From NCBI RefSeq assembly GCF_003837805.1, contig NZ_RQIT01000007.1:221512-285511 (forward strand): a DNA stretch of 64,000 nt, in the 5' to 3' direction. Made by a program: the position numbers and the translations under genes. Shown here piece by piece: positions 28,404 through 38,414 of the stretch (position 1 is the stretch's first letter; every line of letters starts with the position of its first letter). The notes beneath the pieces are model-generated. The model was not told the DNA's origin. It saw only the letters and a program-made list of their open reading frames with translations, and did no database searches. This stretch comes from Bradyrhizobium sp. RP6. GTDB lineage: Bacteria; Pseudomonadota; Alphaproteobacteria; Rhizobiales; Xanthobacteraceae.

Positions 28404-29180
28404 ATGAGCGGAACTTTGCCAACCGGGATGCGGATGAGGGGCAAGGTCTGCCTCGTCACGGGCGGCGGCAGCGGCATCGGGCGCGCCACGGCGCTGAGGA
28501 TGGCGGCCGAAGGCGCCGAAGCGATCTTCGTCGCCGGCCGGCGCGAAGCCGAGATCGACGCCACCGCTTCAGCGTGCCGCGAGCTCGGTGTGGAGGCTGT
28601 CCCCGTCAAGACCGATATCACGAAGGAGGACGACGTCGCGCGGCTGGTGCGCACGGCGGTCGAGCGCTGCGGAAGGCTCGACGTCGCCTTCAACAATGCC
28701 GGATTCCAGGAGCGCCGCGCGCCGCTGGAGGAGCAGGGCACGGAGATCTACGACAGCGTGTTCGATACCAATGTCCGCGCGCTGTTCCTGTGCCTGCGCC
28801 ACCAACTGCCGGCGATGCTGGCGCAGGGCCGCGGCAGCATCGTCGTCAACGCCTCCGTCAGCGGCGTGCGCAATCCCAATCCCGGCTTCTCGCTCTATTC
28901 GGCCTCGAAAGCCGCCGCGATCTCGCTGACGCGCTCGGCCGCGATGGAGAACGCGCCGCGCGGCATTCGCATCAATGCCATCGCCCCCGGCCGCGTCGTC
29001 ACCGACATGATGCTACGCGCCGGCGTCGGTGACGTCGCGACGGTGAGTGCAGGCCTGCCGCTGCGACGGATGGGAACTCCGGAGGAGGTGGCGGAAGCTG
29101 TGGTGTGGCTGTCGTCGGATGCATCGTCCTATGTCGTCGGCCACGTGCTCGCGGCCGACGGAGGATTTTTGGCGTCGTGA
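28404..29180 (+). CDS. Short-chain dehydrogenase/reductase (NADP-type), MarR-controlled
   Basis: 258 aa from ATG 28404, preceded by TTGGAG at 7 bases; an upstream ATG at 28365 overlaps the operator and lacks a ribosome site. Motifs: TGGGSGIGR, basic VAGRRE after strand 2 (favours NADP), NNAGFQ, catalytic Ser in VNASVSG and YSASK. C-terminal PGRVVTDMM and SYVVGHVLAADGGF are typical of FabG-like SDRs. Expression probably depends on the adjacent MarR protein. Substrate unknown. Confidence 0.9.
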   Translation: MSGTLPTGMRMRGKVCLVTGGGSGIGRATALRMAAEGAEAIFVAGRREAEIDATASACRELGVEAVPVKTDITKEDDVARLVRTAVERCGRLDVAFNNAGFQERRAPLEEQGTEIYDSVFDTNVRALFLCLRHQLPAMLAQGRGSIVVNASVSGVRNPNPGFSLYSASKAAAISLTRSAAMENAPRGIRINAIAPGRVVTDMMLRAGVGDVATVSAGLPLRRMGTPEEVAEAVVWLSSDASSYVVGHVLAADGGFLAS

Positions 29181-29205
29181 TGGTCGTAGCGGGGATGAGT
29201 GCGCC

Positions 29206-30828
<1,623 letters not shown>

Positions 30829-30871
30829 GGTTTCCGTCCCCTGTTGTTGATTGACGCCGCCAATCCCACTC

Positions 30872-30956
30872 GTCATTGCGAGAGAAGCGAAGCAATCCAG
30901 GATCTTTCTGCGGCGGCAGTCTGGATTGCTTCGTCGCTTCGCTCCTCGCACTGACG
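30872..30956. repeat. Intergenic palindromic repeat, GTCATTGCGAG type
   Basis: GTCATTGCGAGAGAAGCG with AAGCAATCCAGG on the left and CTGGATTGCTTCGTCGC with CTCGCACTGACG on the right. It sits in the 139-base gap between two genes on the minus strand and may act as an mRNA stability or attenuation element there. Confidence 0.85.
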
Positions 30957-30967
30957 AGGAGAGAGCG

Positions 30968-31819
30968 TCACCACACCGCCGTGCCCTTCATCGTCGGCTG
31001 CCCCTCCGCGTTCGCGGTCCACAACTCCATCCCCGTCTCGATCTCGTTGGCGTTGATGGAGAACTCCGTGCCCTCGAACAGCGGCTGCAGGCCGCGATAG
31101 GTAAACTTCTTCGGCGCCTTGCCGGCGCGAAGCTTGGCCGCCATTTCGATGATGAGCGCCGCCTGCAGCGGCCCGTGGAAGATCAGGCCCGGATAGCCCT
31201 CGACCTTGGTGACGTAGTCCCGGTCGTAATGGATGCGGTGGCCGTTGAAGGTCAGTGCGGAGTAGCGGAACAGCAGCACGGGATCCGACACATGGGTCTC
31301 GCGATGCTGCGCCTTCGGCGGCGGCGGGGGGGCCTTGGCGGTCGCAGGCGCGCTGCTCGTCATCTCGCGATAGACGATGTCCTGCCGCTCGCGGATCGCC
31401 GTGCCGCGCGGCGAGGAGATGCTGTGTTCGACCGAGACGAAGCACAGCGTGCCGGTCGAGCCCGATTTGACCTGCACATCGGCAATCCGCGAGGTTCGCG
31501 TCGATTCGTCGCCGACGCGCAAGGGCTGCAGGAACTCGATCTCGCCGCCGGCCCACATCCGGCGCGGCAGCGGCACCGGCGGCAGGAAGCCGCCGCGGGT
31601 CGGGTGACCGTCAGGGCCGAGCATCGACATCGGAAACACCGGTTGCGCCAGGCACCAATGCACCGTGAACGGCGCGGCGTCACCTGTCCTGGGCTCGCCG
31701 ACCTCCTGGAACAGCGTCGCGCGCAGGCCCTTCACGAGCTGCGCGGTGACGATGTCGGTTGCCTCCTGGCTGCGGCCAATCCATTGCCGCAAATGATCGA
31801 TGTCGAGCTTCTCGGTCAT
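30968..31819 (-). CDS. MaoC-like / FAS1-type dehydratase-domain hydratase
   Basis: 283 aa. Double hot-dog protein: N-terminal domain with FTVHWCLAQPVFPMSML and PLPRRMWAGGEIEFLQPLRV, C-terminal domain with FRYSALTFNGHRIHYDRDYV (the R-x-x-x-N-x-H hydratase signature) and GYPGLIFHGPLQAALI. This is the arrangement of mesaconyl-C4-CoA and itaconyl-CoA hydratases. Third gene after the acyl-CoA dehydrogenase and CaiB genes, 14 bases from the latter. Adds water across an enoyl-CoA double bond; the exact acid is not provable from sequence. Confidence 0.83.
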   Translation of the reverse strand: MTEKLDIDHLRQWIGRSQEATDIVTAQLVKGLRATLFQEVGEPRTGDAAPFTVHWCLAQPVFPMSMLGPDGHPTRGGFLPPVPLPRRMWAGGEIEFLQPLRVGDESTRTSRIADVQVKSGSTGTLCFVSVEHSISSPRGTAIRERQDIVYREMTSSAPATAKAPPPPPKAQHRETHVSDPVLLFRYSALTFNGHRIHYDRDYVTKVEGYPGLIFHGPLQAALIIEMAAKLRAGKAPKKFTYRGLQPLFEGTEFSINANEIETGMELWTANAEGQPTMKGTAVW

Positions 31820-31833
31820 GACGCCTCGCTCTC

Positions 31834-32937
31834 TTACTTCTTGGACTTTGGGTTTTCGCCGATCGCGGGCACGGCACCGTAGCTGCGCGTCTCGCCGACG
31901 ATGATCGGCGCTGGCGCGGGATAGCTGACGCGGCCGTTCGGCGTGTCGACCTCGATGCGGCGCAGATGCGGATGGTTGGTGAGGTCGGCCATGGTGTTGA
32001 CCTCGGCAAAAGCAATGTCGGCATCCGATAACCGCTTCAAGAGCTCGTCGCGCGTCATCCTGCCGAAGGCGTCGGCGACCGTCTTGTCAGTGAAGTCGCG
32101 GTTGCGCACGCGCTCGACCATGTTGGCGACGCGCGGATCGGCGGGCAGATCCGGCTGGTCCAGCACCTTCAGGCACAGCGTCTTCCACTCCCGCTCGCTC
32201 TGGATCGAGATCAGGATGTCCTTGCCGTCCTTCGAGGTGAACACGCCGTAAGGAGCGATCGAGGGATGGCGCAGGCCCATGCGCTTGGGCGGATTGCCGG
32301 CTTCGGAATTGAGCAGCGGCACGGTGCACCAGTCCGCCATCACGTCGAACATGGAGATGCGGATGTCGGCGCCCTTACCGGTGCGTCCGCGCGCGATCAG
32401 CGCCTCCAGAATCGCCGCATGCGCGGTGGCGCCGGTTGCGACGTCGACGATCGACATGCCGACGCGCGAGGCGCCATCGGGATTGCCGGTGATCGAGGCG
32501 AGCCCGCTCTCGGCCTGGATCAGGAGATCATAGGCCTTGCGGTGCGCGTAGGGGCCTTCGTCGCCATAGCCGGTGATGGTGCACGAGATCAGCTTCGGAT
32601 AGTCCCTTAGCAAGCGCTCGCGCGAGAAGCCGAGCTTGTCCATCGAGCCCGGCTTGAGGTTCTGGATCAGCACGTCGGCGCTTGCAATCAGCTTCTCCAG
32701 CTCGGCGCAGCCTTCTTTTGTTGCGAGATCGACCACGACCGACTGCTTGCCGCGGTTAAGCCAGACGAAATAGCTGCTCTGGCCCTTGGCGGCTGCGTCA
32801 TAGCCGCGGGCGAAATCGCCCTCGGGCCGCTCGATCTTGATCACATCGGCGCCGGCATCGGCCAGGCGTGAGGAGCAGAACGGCGCCGCGACCGCCTGCT
32901 CGACCGCGATCACCCTGATCCCGTCAAGTGCTCCCAT
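31834..32937 (-). CDS. CaiB/BaiF (class III) CoA-transferase, operon-encoded
   Basis: 367 aa from ATG 32937 (MGALDGIRVIAVEQAVAAP). Upstream codons in the same frame are shadow of the dehydrogenase gene. Motifs: GADVIKIERPEGDFARGYD, NRGKQSVVVDLATKEG, and the class III Asp region in HRKAYDLLIQAESGLASITG. Spaced 10 bases from the dehydrogenase gene and 14 from the hydratase gene, so a tight operon. Would activate a free acid by CoA transfer from succinyl-CoA or a similar donor. Confidence 0.88.
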   Translation of the reverse strand: MGALDGIRVIAVEQAVAAPFCSSRLADAGADVIKIERPEGDFARGYDAAAKGQSSYFVWLNRGKQSVVVDLATKEGCAELEKLIASADVLIQNLKPGSMDKLGFSRERLLRDYPKLISCTITGYGDEGPYAHRKAYDLLIQAESGLASITGNPDGASRVGMSIVDVATGATAHAAILEALIARGRTGKGADIRISMFDVMADWCTVPLLNSEAGNPPKRMGLRHPSIAPYGVFTSKDGKDILISIQSEREWKTLCLKVLDQPDLPADPRVANMVERVRNRDFTDKTVADAFGRMTRDELLKRLSDADIAFAEVNTMADLTNHPHLRRIEVDTPNGRVSYPAPAPIIVGETRSYGAVPAIGENPKSKK

Positions 32938-32947
32938 GGCCGCGACC

Positions 32948-34117
32948 TCAGTACGAGCGCGGCATGCCGAGCACGTGCTCGGCGACGTAGGACAGCACCA
33001 GGTTGGTCGAGATTGGCGCCACCTGATAGAGCCGCGTCTCGCGGAACTTGCGCTCGACGTCGTATTCCTCGGCGAAACCGAAGCCGCCATGGGTCTGGAT
33101 GCAGGCATTGGCCGCTTCCCAGGACGCATCCGCCGCAAGCATCTTGGCCATGTTGGCTTCCGCGCCGCAGTCGAGGCCGGCCTCGTATTTGCGTGTGGCT
33201 TCCTTCACCATCAGCTCGGCTGCGCGCATCGAGGCGTAGGCTTTTGCGATCGGGAACTGGATGCCCTGGTTCTGGCCGATCGGCCGGCCGAACACGCTGC
33301 GCTCCTTGGCATAGTTCGTCGCCTTCGCGATGAACCACTTTGCGTCGCCGACACATTCGGCCGCGATCAGGATGCGCTCGGCATTCATGCCGGAGAGGAT
33401 GTAGCGAAAACCCTTGCCTTCCTCGCCGATCAGGTTCTCCGCCGGCACCTTCATGTCGGTGAAGAACACTTCGGTGGTTGCGTGGTTCATCATGGTGCGG
33501 ATCGGGCGGATCTCGAGACCGTTGTTCTTGGCCTCGCGCATGTCGACGATGAAGACCGACAGGCCGTCGGTGCGCTTCTTGACCTGTTCCTTCGGCGTGG
33601 TGCGCGCCAGCAGCACCATCAGGTCGGAATGTTCGGCGCGGCTGGTCCAGATCTTCTGGCCGTTGACGATGTAGCTGTCGTTGCCCTCCTTGCGCGCGAA
33701 GGTCTTCAGCGAGGAGGTGTCGGTGCCGCTGGTCGGCTCGGTGACGCCGAACGCCTGCAGCCGCAATTCGCCGCTCGCGATCTTCGGCAGATATTTTGCC
33801 TTCTGCTCGGCATTGCCGTGCCGCAGCACCGTGCCCATCGTGTACATCTGGGCGTGGCAGCCGCCGCCGTTGCAGCCCGCGCGCTGAATCTCTTCGAGGA
33901 TCGCGGCGGCCGCCGAAAGCTTCAGGCCCGCGCCGCCATATTCCTCGGGGATCAGCACCGACAGATAGCCGGCCTCGGTCAGTGCATCCACGAACGCCTT
34001 GGGATAGGCCATCTCGCGATCGAGCTTGCGCCAATATTCGCCGGGAAACTGCGCGCACAGCTTGGCGACGGCTTCGCGAATGTCGGCATGATCTTCGATG
34101 TGGTGTTCTTGACTCAT
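32948..34117 (-). CDS. Acyl-CoA dehydrogenase, first gene of LysR-linked operon
   Basis: 389 aa. Family motifs: AFGVTEPTSGTDTSSLKT, IVNGQKIWTSRAEHSDL, ERSVFGRPIGQNQGIQFPIA, IQTHGGFGFAEEYDVERKFRE. The usual YEGT catalytic motif is replaced by YQVAPIST, seen in a subgroup near CaiB genes, so the catalytic base must be elsewhere (EEYD is a candidate). Divergent from a LysR-type gene with a strong palindrome between. Starts MSQEHHIEDHADIREAV. Confidence 0.88.
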   Translation of the reverse strand: MSQEHHIEDHADIREAVAKLCAQFPGEYWRKLDREMAYPKAFVDALTEAGYLSVLIPEEYGGAGLKLSAAAAILEEIQRAGCNGGGCHAQMYTMGTVLRHGNAEQKAKYLPKIASGELRLQAFGVTEPTSGTDTSSLKTFARKEGNDSYIVNGQKIWTSRAEHSDLMVLLARTTPKEQVKKRTDGLSVFIVDMREAKNNGLEIRPIRTMMNHATTEVFFTDMKVPAENLIGEEGKGFRYILSGMNAERILIAAECVGDAKWFIAKATNYAKERSVFGRPIGQNQGIQFPIAKAYASMRAAELMVKEATRKYEAGLDCGAEANMAKMLAADASWEAANACIQTHGGFGFAEEYDVERKFRETRLYQVAPISTNLVLSYVAEHVLGMPRSY

Positions 34118-34164
34118 GGCGTTTCCTGTTCGTAGCGGCAGTTAAGATAACGCCGGCCAATCCC

Positions 34165-34188
34165 CTGGCGTTGTGAAAACAACGCCAG
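34165..34188. promoter_or_regulatory. Palindromic operator between LysR gene and acyl-CoA operon
   Basis: CTGGCGTTGT (34165-34174), four bases GAAA, then ACAACGCCAG (34179-34188): an exact 10-base inverted repeat. It lies 48 bases upstream of the acyl-CoA dehydrogenase start and 55 bases upstream of the LysR start. The symmetry and T-N-A spacing fit a LysR box. It could also fold in RNA, but there is no T-run. Confidence 0.75.
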
Positions 34189-34242
34189 CCCCCTATGCTC
34201 ATTTGCTATAGCGTATGAAGTAGCCTTCCAGGATTGGCAAGC

Positions 34243-35163
34243 GTGGATTTCCGGCAGCTCAGGACCTTCAGTTGCGTGGCGGAGCTCGGCAGCCTCTCCA
34301 AGGCGTCCGACACGCTGCGCGTGGCGCAGCCGGCGCTCTCCAGGCAGATCAAGCTCCTGGAACACGAGCTGCGCACCGAACTCTTCACCCGCAACGGCCG
34401 CGGCATGGTGCTGACCGAGGCCGGCCGGCTTCTGCTCGCGCGCACCTCCGGCATCGTGCGGCAGATCGACCAGATCCGCGACGACATCCAGTCCGCCAAG
34501 GGACCGCCGTCGGGCCAGGTCGTGCTCGGCCTGGTTCCGACCGTCAGCTGCGTGCTGTCGGCGCGCTTCGCGCGGCGCTGCGTCGAAAAGTTTCCCGGCA
34601 TCTCGCTGCGCATCGTCGAGAGCTACAGCGGCCATCTCGTCGAATGGCTCCATCGCGGCGAGATGGATCTCGCCATTCTCTACGGCCGCTCGGCCGATCT
34701 GCATCTCAATGTGCAGAGCCTGGGGCGCGACAACATCGTTGCGGTCGGCCCGCGGGGCTGTGGGCTGGCGCGCAAGAAGAGCGTCGACGTCGGCTGGCTG
34801 CTGCGCCAGCGCCTGGTGCTGCCCAGTCATTCCCACGGTCTCCGTGCGCTGATCGAGCACGCGGCGGCCCAGCGCAAGATCAAGCTCAACGTCCAGTTAG
34901 AGGCGGATTCGTTCCGCGTGCTGACCAGCCTTGTCGAGGAGGGCCTCGGCTTCGCGCTGCTGCCGCCCTCGTCGGTCCACGGCGAGGTCGCGGACGGGCG
35001 GCTTGAAACCGCGCCCGTATCCAGGCCGATGACGCGCGAGCTCATCTTTGCCTCTCCGATCGATCGCCCGGCCTCGACGGCCTCGCTCGCCATCACCGCC
35101 CTCCTGCGCGAGGAAGTCGCCGCCTGCCGCAAGGAAGGCGTGTGGGACATCAAATTGAGTTAG
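34243..35163 (+). CDS. LysR-family transcriptional regulator
   Basis: 306 aa from GTG 34243 (MDFRQLRTFSCVAELGSLSK), with AGGA 9 bases upstream; the TTG at 34234 has no room for a ribosome site. N-terminal HTH: ASDTLRVAQPALSRQIKLLE, LFTRNGRGMVLTEAG. C-terminal effector domain from about residue 90 (GQVVLGLVPTVSCVLSARF, EMDLAILYG, LVEEGLGFALLPPSSV). Divergent from and probably the activator of the acyl-CoA dehydrogenase/CoA-transferase/hydratase operon, with the substrate or its CoA ester as inducer. Confidence 0.92.
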   Translation: MDFRQLRTFSCVAELGSLSKASDTLRVAQPALSRQIKLLEHELRTELFTRNGRGMVLTEAGRLLLARTSGIVRQIDQIRDDIQSAKGPPSGQVVLGLVPTVSCVLSARFARRCVEKFPGISLRIVESYSGHLVEWLHRGEMDLAILYGRSADLHLNVQSLGRDNIVAVGPRGCGLARKKSVDVGWLLRQRLVLPSHSHGLRALIEHAAAQRKIKLNVQLEADSFRVLTSLVEEGLGFALLPPSSVHGEVADGRLETAPVSRPMTRELIFASPIDRPASTASLAITALLREEVAACRKEGVWDIKLS

Positions 35164-35284
35164 ATGGCGTGTGGTAGAACAGTCAGACGCCGTCTTGCCT
35201 TCGCATCTGGCGCGACCTGTCATGCCGGAATTTTATAGCCGGGCCAAGGGTACTGCGAATGAGACTCGCATCTGCCCGGAACTC

Positions 35285-35372
35285 GTCATTGCGAGCGCAG
35301 CGAAGCAATCCAGGAATCCCTCCGCGGTGACGGCCTGGATTGCTTCGTCGCAAGAGCTCCTCGCAATGACGG
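35285..35372. repeat. Intergenic palindromic repeat, GTCATTGCGAG type
   Basis: GTCATTGCGAGCGCAGCG with AAGCAATCCAGG on the left and CTGGATTGCTTCGTCGC with CTCGCAATGAC on the right. It lies between the convergent LysR and first P450 genes. Confidence 0.88.
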
Positions 35373-35382
35373 AGGAGAGAGC

Positions 35383-36657
35383 TTAGGCCGCTATCCGCAC
35401 CGGCAGCGACTCATACCCCTTGATGAAGCTCGAATAGATCCGCTTGGGCTCGCCGACCACCTCGATCCGGTCGAACCGCTTCAGCATCTCCTCCCAGACG
35501 ATGCGCAGCTGCAGCTCGGCGAGGCGCATGCCGACGCAGCGGTGGATGCCGAAGCCGAAGGAGAGGTGGGTGCGCGGCCGCGGGCGGTCGATGATGAATT
35601 CGTTCGGCTTCTCGAACATCTCCTCGTCGCGATTGCCGGAGACGTACCACATCACGACGCGGTCGCCCTTCTTGATGTGCTTGCCGCCGATTTCGGTGTC
35701 CTGCAATGCGGTGCGCCGCATATGGGCCAGCGGCGTCTGCCAGCGGATCACCTCCGGCACCATGGAATCGATCAGCGCCGGATTGGCGCGGAGCTTGTCG
35801 TATTGCTCGGGGTTCTCGTTCAGCGCCAGCACCGAGCCGGTCATGGTGTTGCGCGTGGTGTCGTTGCCGCCGACGATGAGCAGGATGATGTTGCCCATGA
35901 GGTTGTCGGGGTCCATGTGGCGCGTGGCCTCATTGTGCGCCATCAGCGACAACAGGTCGTTGCGCGGCGCGGAGTTGACGCGCTCGTTCCACAGCTTCGA
36001 CATGTAGGCGTAGCATTCGTCCATCTCGCGGCGGCGCTCCTCGGCCGATGCGACGATGCCGCTCTTGGGCAGCGCGGTCGAGACGTCGGACCAGCGCGTC
36101 AGCTTGCGCCGCTCTTCCCACGGGAAGTCGAACAGCGTCGCCAGCATCTGCGTCGTCAGCTCGATCGAGACGCGCTCGACGAAGTTGAAGGTCTCGTTGC
36201 GCGGCAGATTGTCGAGCACGGTCTGCGAGCGCTGGCGGATCAGCTTTGCCAGCTCGTCCAGATGCTGAGGGGTGAACATCGGCGACACCGTCTTGCGCTG
36301 CGCCGAATGCCGGGGCTGGTCCATCGCGATGAAGCTTGGATAGTCGTAGCCTTCCGGCACGTCGCGGATCGAGATGCCGCCGAGCTTCGAATCCGAAGAG
36401 AAGATGCCGTGATTGGTGTCGACATGCATGATGTCGTCGTACTTCACCACCGACCAGTAGGGCTCGATCGGCGCGTTGGTGCAGTAGTGCACCGGCTCTT
36501 CCTTGCGCAGCCGCTCGAACCACGGCCACAGCGTGTCGTCCTGGAACAGCCTCGGGGCGCCAGGGTGGAATTGCGAAAGCGGCGTCGCATAGGCCTCCTC
36601 GCGCGCCTTCCGCATGCGTTCGGCCTTGTCGGACTTGACCGGGGTCTGGATGTTCAT
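35383..36657 (-). CDS. Cytochrome P450, CYP153-like (downstream copy)
   Basis: 424 aa. Heme-Cys loop FGFGIHRCVGMRLAELQ, I-helix oxygen-activation region LIVGGNDTTRNTMTG, K-helix EVIRW and the segment KKGDRVVMWYVSGNRDEE. These are the hallmarks of the CYP153 terminal alkane/fatty-acid hydroxylase group as I know it. Such enzymes are soluble and need a ferredoxin and reductase, neither of which is nearby. Second of two tandem paralogues, which differ mostly in the N-terminal 40 residues and the B-C region. Substrate inference: medium-chain alkanes, fatty acids or terpenoid chains. Confidence 0.88.
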   Translation of the reverse strand: MNIQTPVKSDKAERMRKAREEAYATPLSQFHPGAPRLFQDDTLWPWFERLRKEEPVHYCTNAPIEPYWSVVKYDDIMHVDTNHGIFSSDSKLGGISIRDVPEGYDYPSFIAMDQPRHSAQRKTVSPMFTPQHLDELAKLIRQRSQTVLDNLPRNETFNFVERVSIELTTQMLATLFDFPWEERRKLTRWSDVSTALPKSGIVASAEERRREMDECYAYMSKLWNERVNSAPRNDLLSLMAHNEATRHMDPDNLMGNIILLIVGGNDTTRNTMTGSVLALNENPEQYDKLRANPALIDSMVPEVIRWQTPLAHMRRTALQDTEIGGKHIKKGDRVVMWYVSGNRDEEMFEKPNEFIIDRPRPRTHLSFGFGIHRCVGMRLAELQLRIVWEEMLKRFDRIEVVGEPKRIYSSFIKGYESLPVRIAA

Positions 36658-36685
36658 CGTGGCGTGCTCCAGTGCTTCTGCTTAA

Positions 36686-36805
36686 CCTCTCCCGCTTGCG
36701 GGAGAGGTCGGCGCGTAGCGCCGGGAGAGGGTTTTCTCCTCTTGGGGATTATCCCATTGTGGAGATACCCTCTCCCCAACCCTCTCCCGGAAGCGGGAGA
36801 GGGGG
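36686..36805. repeat. Intergenic palindromic repeat, CTCTCCCGCTTGCGGGAGAG type
   Basis: CCTCTCCCGCTTGCGGGAGA and CCTCTCCCGGAAGCGGGAGA are themselves hairpins at the two ends; between them GGGAGAGGGTTTTCTCC faces GGAGATACCCTCTCC. It occupies the 191-base gap between the two P450 genes and could stabilise or attenuate a shared message. Confidence 0.85.
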
Positions 36806-36848
36806 CGCACCTTCCTTGTAGGCGACCTCGAACCCATCTTACTGCAAC

Positions 36849-38114
36849 TTACGCCGCAATCTTCACCGGCAACGTCTCGAGACCCTTCACGAAGCTCGAA
36901 TAGACCCGCCTGGGCTCGCCGACCACATCAATATGGTCGAAACGCTTGAGAATTTCTTCCCAAATAATCTTGAGCTGGAGTTCGGCAAGCCGCAAGCCCA
37001 CGCAGCGGTGGATGCCGAAGCCGAAGGAGAGATGCGTGCGTGGGCGGGCGCGGTCGATGATGAAATCGTAGGGCTTTTCGATCGCCTCCTCGTCGCGGTT
37101 GCCCGAGACGTACCACATCACGACCTTGTCACCCTTCTTGATCTGCTTGCCGCGGAATTCGAAGTCGGAGAGCGCCGTGCGCCGCATATGCGCGAGCGGC
37201 GTCTGCCAGCGGATGACCTCGGGCACGAAGCTGTCGAGCAGATCAGGGTTTTCGCGCAGCTTGCGGTACTGCTCCGGATGCTGGCTCAGCGCGAGAAGCG
37301 AGCCGGACATGGTGTTGCGGGTGGTGTCATTGCCGCCGACGATCAAAAGGATGAGATTGCCGAGGAAGTTCCTGGCGTCCATGTCGCGCGTGGCGGCACC
37401 ATGCGCCATCATCGACAAGAGATCGCTCTTCGGCGGCTGCTCGATGCGCTCCTTCCAGAGGCGCGAGAAATAGGCCGCGCATTCCGTCAGCTCGGCCATG
37501 CGCTCGTCCTCGGTCGCGACGAGGCCATCGGGGCCGGGAATGGTGGTGGCGATGTCCGACCAGCGCGTCAGCTTGCGGCGATCCTCCCAGGGGAAGTCGA
37601 ACAGGACCGCGAGCATCTGTGTCGTCAGCTCGATCGAGACGCTGTCGACCCAATCGAACACCTCGCCGCGCGGCAGGTTGTCCAGGCACTCGGCCGAGCG
37701 CTTGCGGATGTTGATCGCGAGATTGTCTAGGTGCGTCGGCGTGAACATCGGCGCCACGGTCTTGCGCTGGGCCGCGTGGCGCGGCGGGTCCATCGAGATG
37801 AAGCTCTCGCGGCGCAAATCCGGATCGATGTCGCGGATGGTGATGCCGCCGAGCGCGGAGGCCGAGGAGAATACCGCATGGTTGGTCTCGATCTCCATGA
37901 TGTCGTTGTAGCGCGTCACCGACCAGTACGGCCCGAACATCGAGTCCTTGCAGTAATGCACGGGATCTTCCCGGCGCAGCCGGTCGAAATAGGGCCAGAA
38001 CGTATCCGTCCTGAACAGTTCAGGATCGCCCGGATCGAATTGCTCCAGCGGCAGCGACGTGGCGCGCGCGCGAAGTGCGTCGAGCTTGGCCGCGCTCTCG
38101 ATGGTCCCATGCAT
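36849..38114 (-). CDS. Cytochrome P450, CYP153-like (upstream copy)
   Basis: 421 aa from ATG 38114, with AGGGAG six bases upstream; the longer frame lacks conservation. Same signature as its neighbour: FGFGIHRCVGLRLAELQ heme loop, LIVGGNDTTRNTMSG, EVIRWQTPLAHMRRTAL. By eye the two proteins agree over most of their length, so the pair arose by tandem duplication. The upstream gap carries a 7-base inverted repeat. No redox partner genes adjoin. Function as for the downstream copy, with possibly different chain-length preference. Confidence 0.88.
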   Translation of the reverse strand: MHGTIESAAKLDALRARATSLPLEQFDPGDPELFRTDTFWPYFDRLRREDPVHYCKDSMFGPYWSVTRYNDIMEIETNHAVFSSASALGGITIRDIDPDLRRESFISMDPPRHAAQRKTVAPMFTPTHLDNLAINIRKRSAECLDNLPRGEVFDWVDSVSIELTTQMLAVLFDFPWEDRRKLTRWSDIATTIPGPDGLVATEDERMAELTECAAYFSRLWKERIEQPPKSDLLSMMAHGAATRDMDARNFLGNLILLIVGGNDTTRNTMSGSLLALSQHPEQYRKLRENPDLLDSFVPEVIRWQTPLAHMRRTALSDFEFRGKQIKKGDKVVMWYVSGNRDEEAIEKPYDFIIDRARPRTHLSFGFGIHRCVGLRLAELQLKIIWEEILKRFDHIDVVGEPRRVYSSFVKGLETLPVKIAA

Positions 38115-38293
38115 GACCGTTCTCCCTGACCTGAACCGCGCGTTCTCGTTGAATTCTGCGCTGCGGTATTTGATTTGCAATTACAGCCGGTTGTCTGCGT
38201 CGGAGCAAGGGAGAGTTTTGCCACATCCAACCTTCACGAGAGCGTCGGACGGTGCTCATGCTGCCGCGCAAGCGTGACCTCCCGCACGCCGAT

Positions 38294-38321
38294 CAGTCGG
38301 AATCGTGCAAGAAACCGACTG
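38294..38321. promoter_or_regulatory. Inverted repeat in the P450 / DUF898 divergent gap
   Basis: CAGTCGG (38294-38300) and CCGACTG (38315-38321) are exact inverted copies with 14 bases between, in the 300-base gap between divergent starts at 38114 and 38415. It may be a regulator site for either gene. No adjacent regulator gene is present. Confidence 0.4.
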
Positions 38322-38414
38322 GAATCGAGCTAATCGAACCCGGCCATCTTGGGGATCGACTAACCTCTGATCTATAGTTTGACCGGAACAGATCCGCATC
38401 TCGAGGTTGCCGCC

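Noticed and set aside
34165..34188. Transcription terminator
   Set aside because: The stem is strong but lacks a T-run on either strand and lies between divergent starts, so an operator is more likely.
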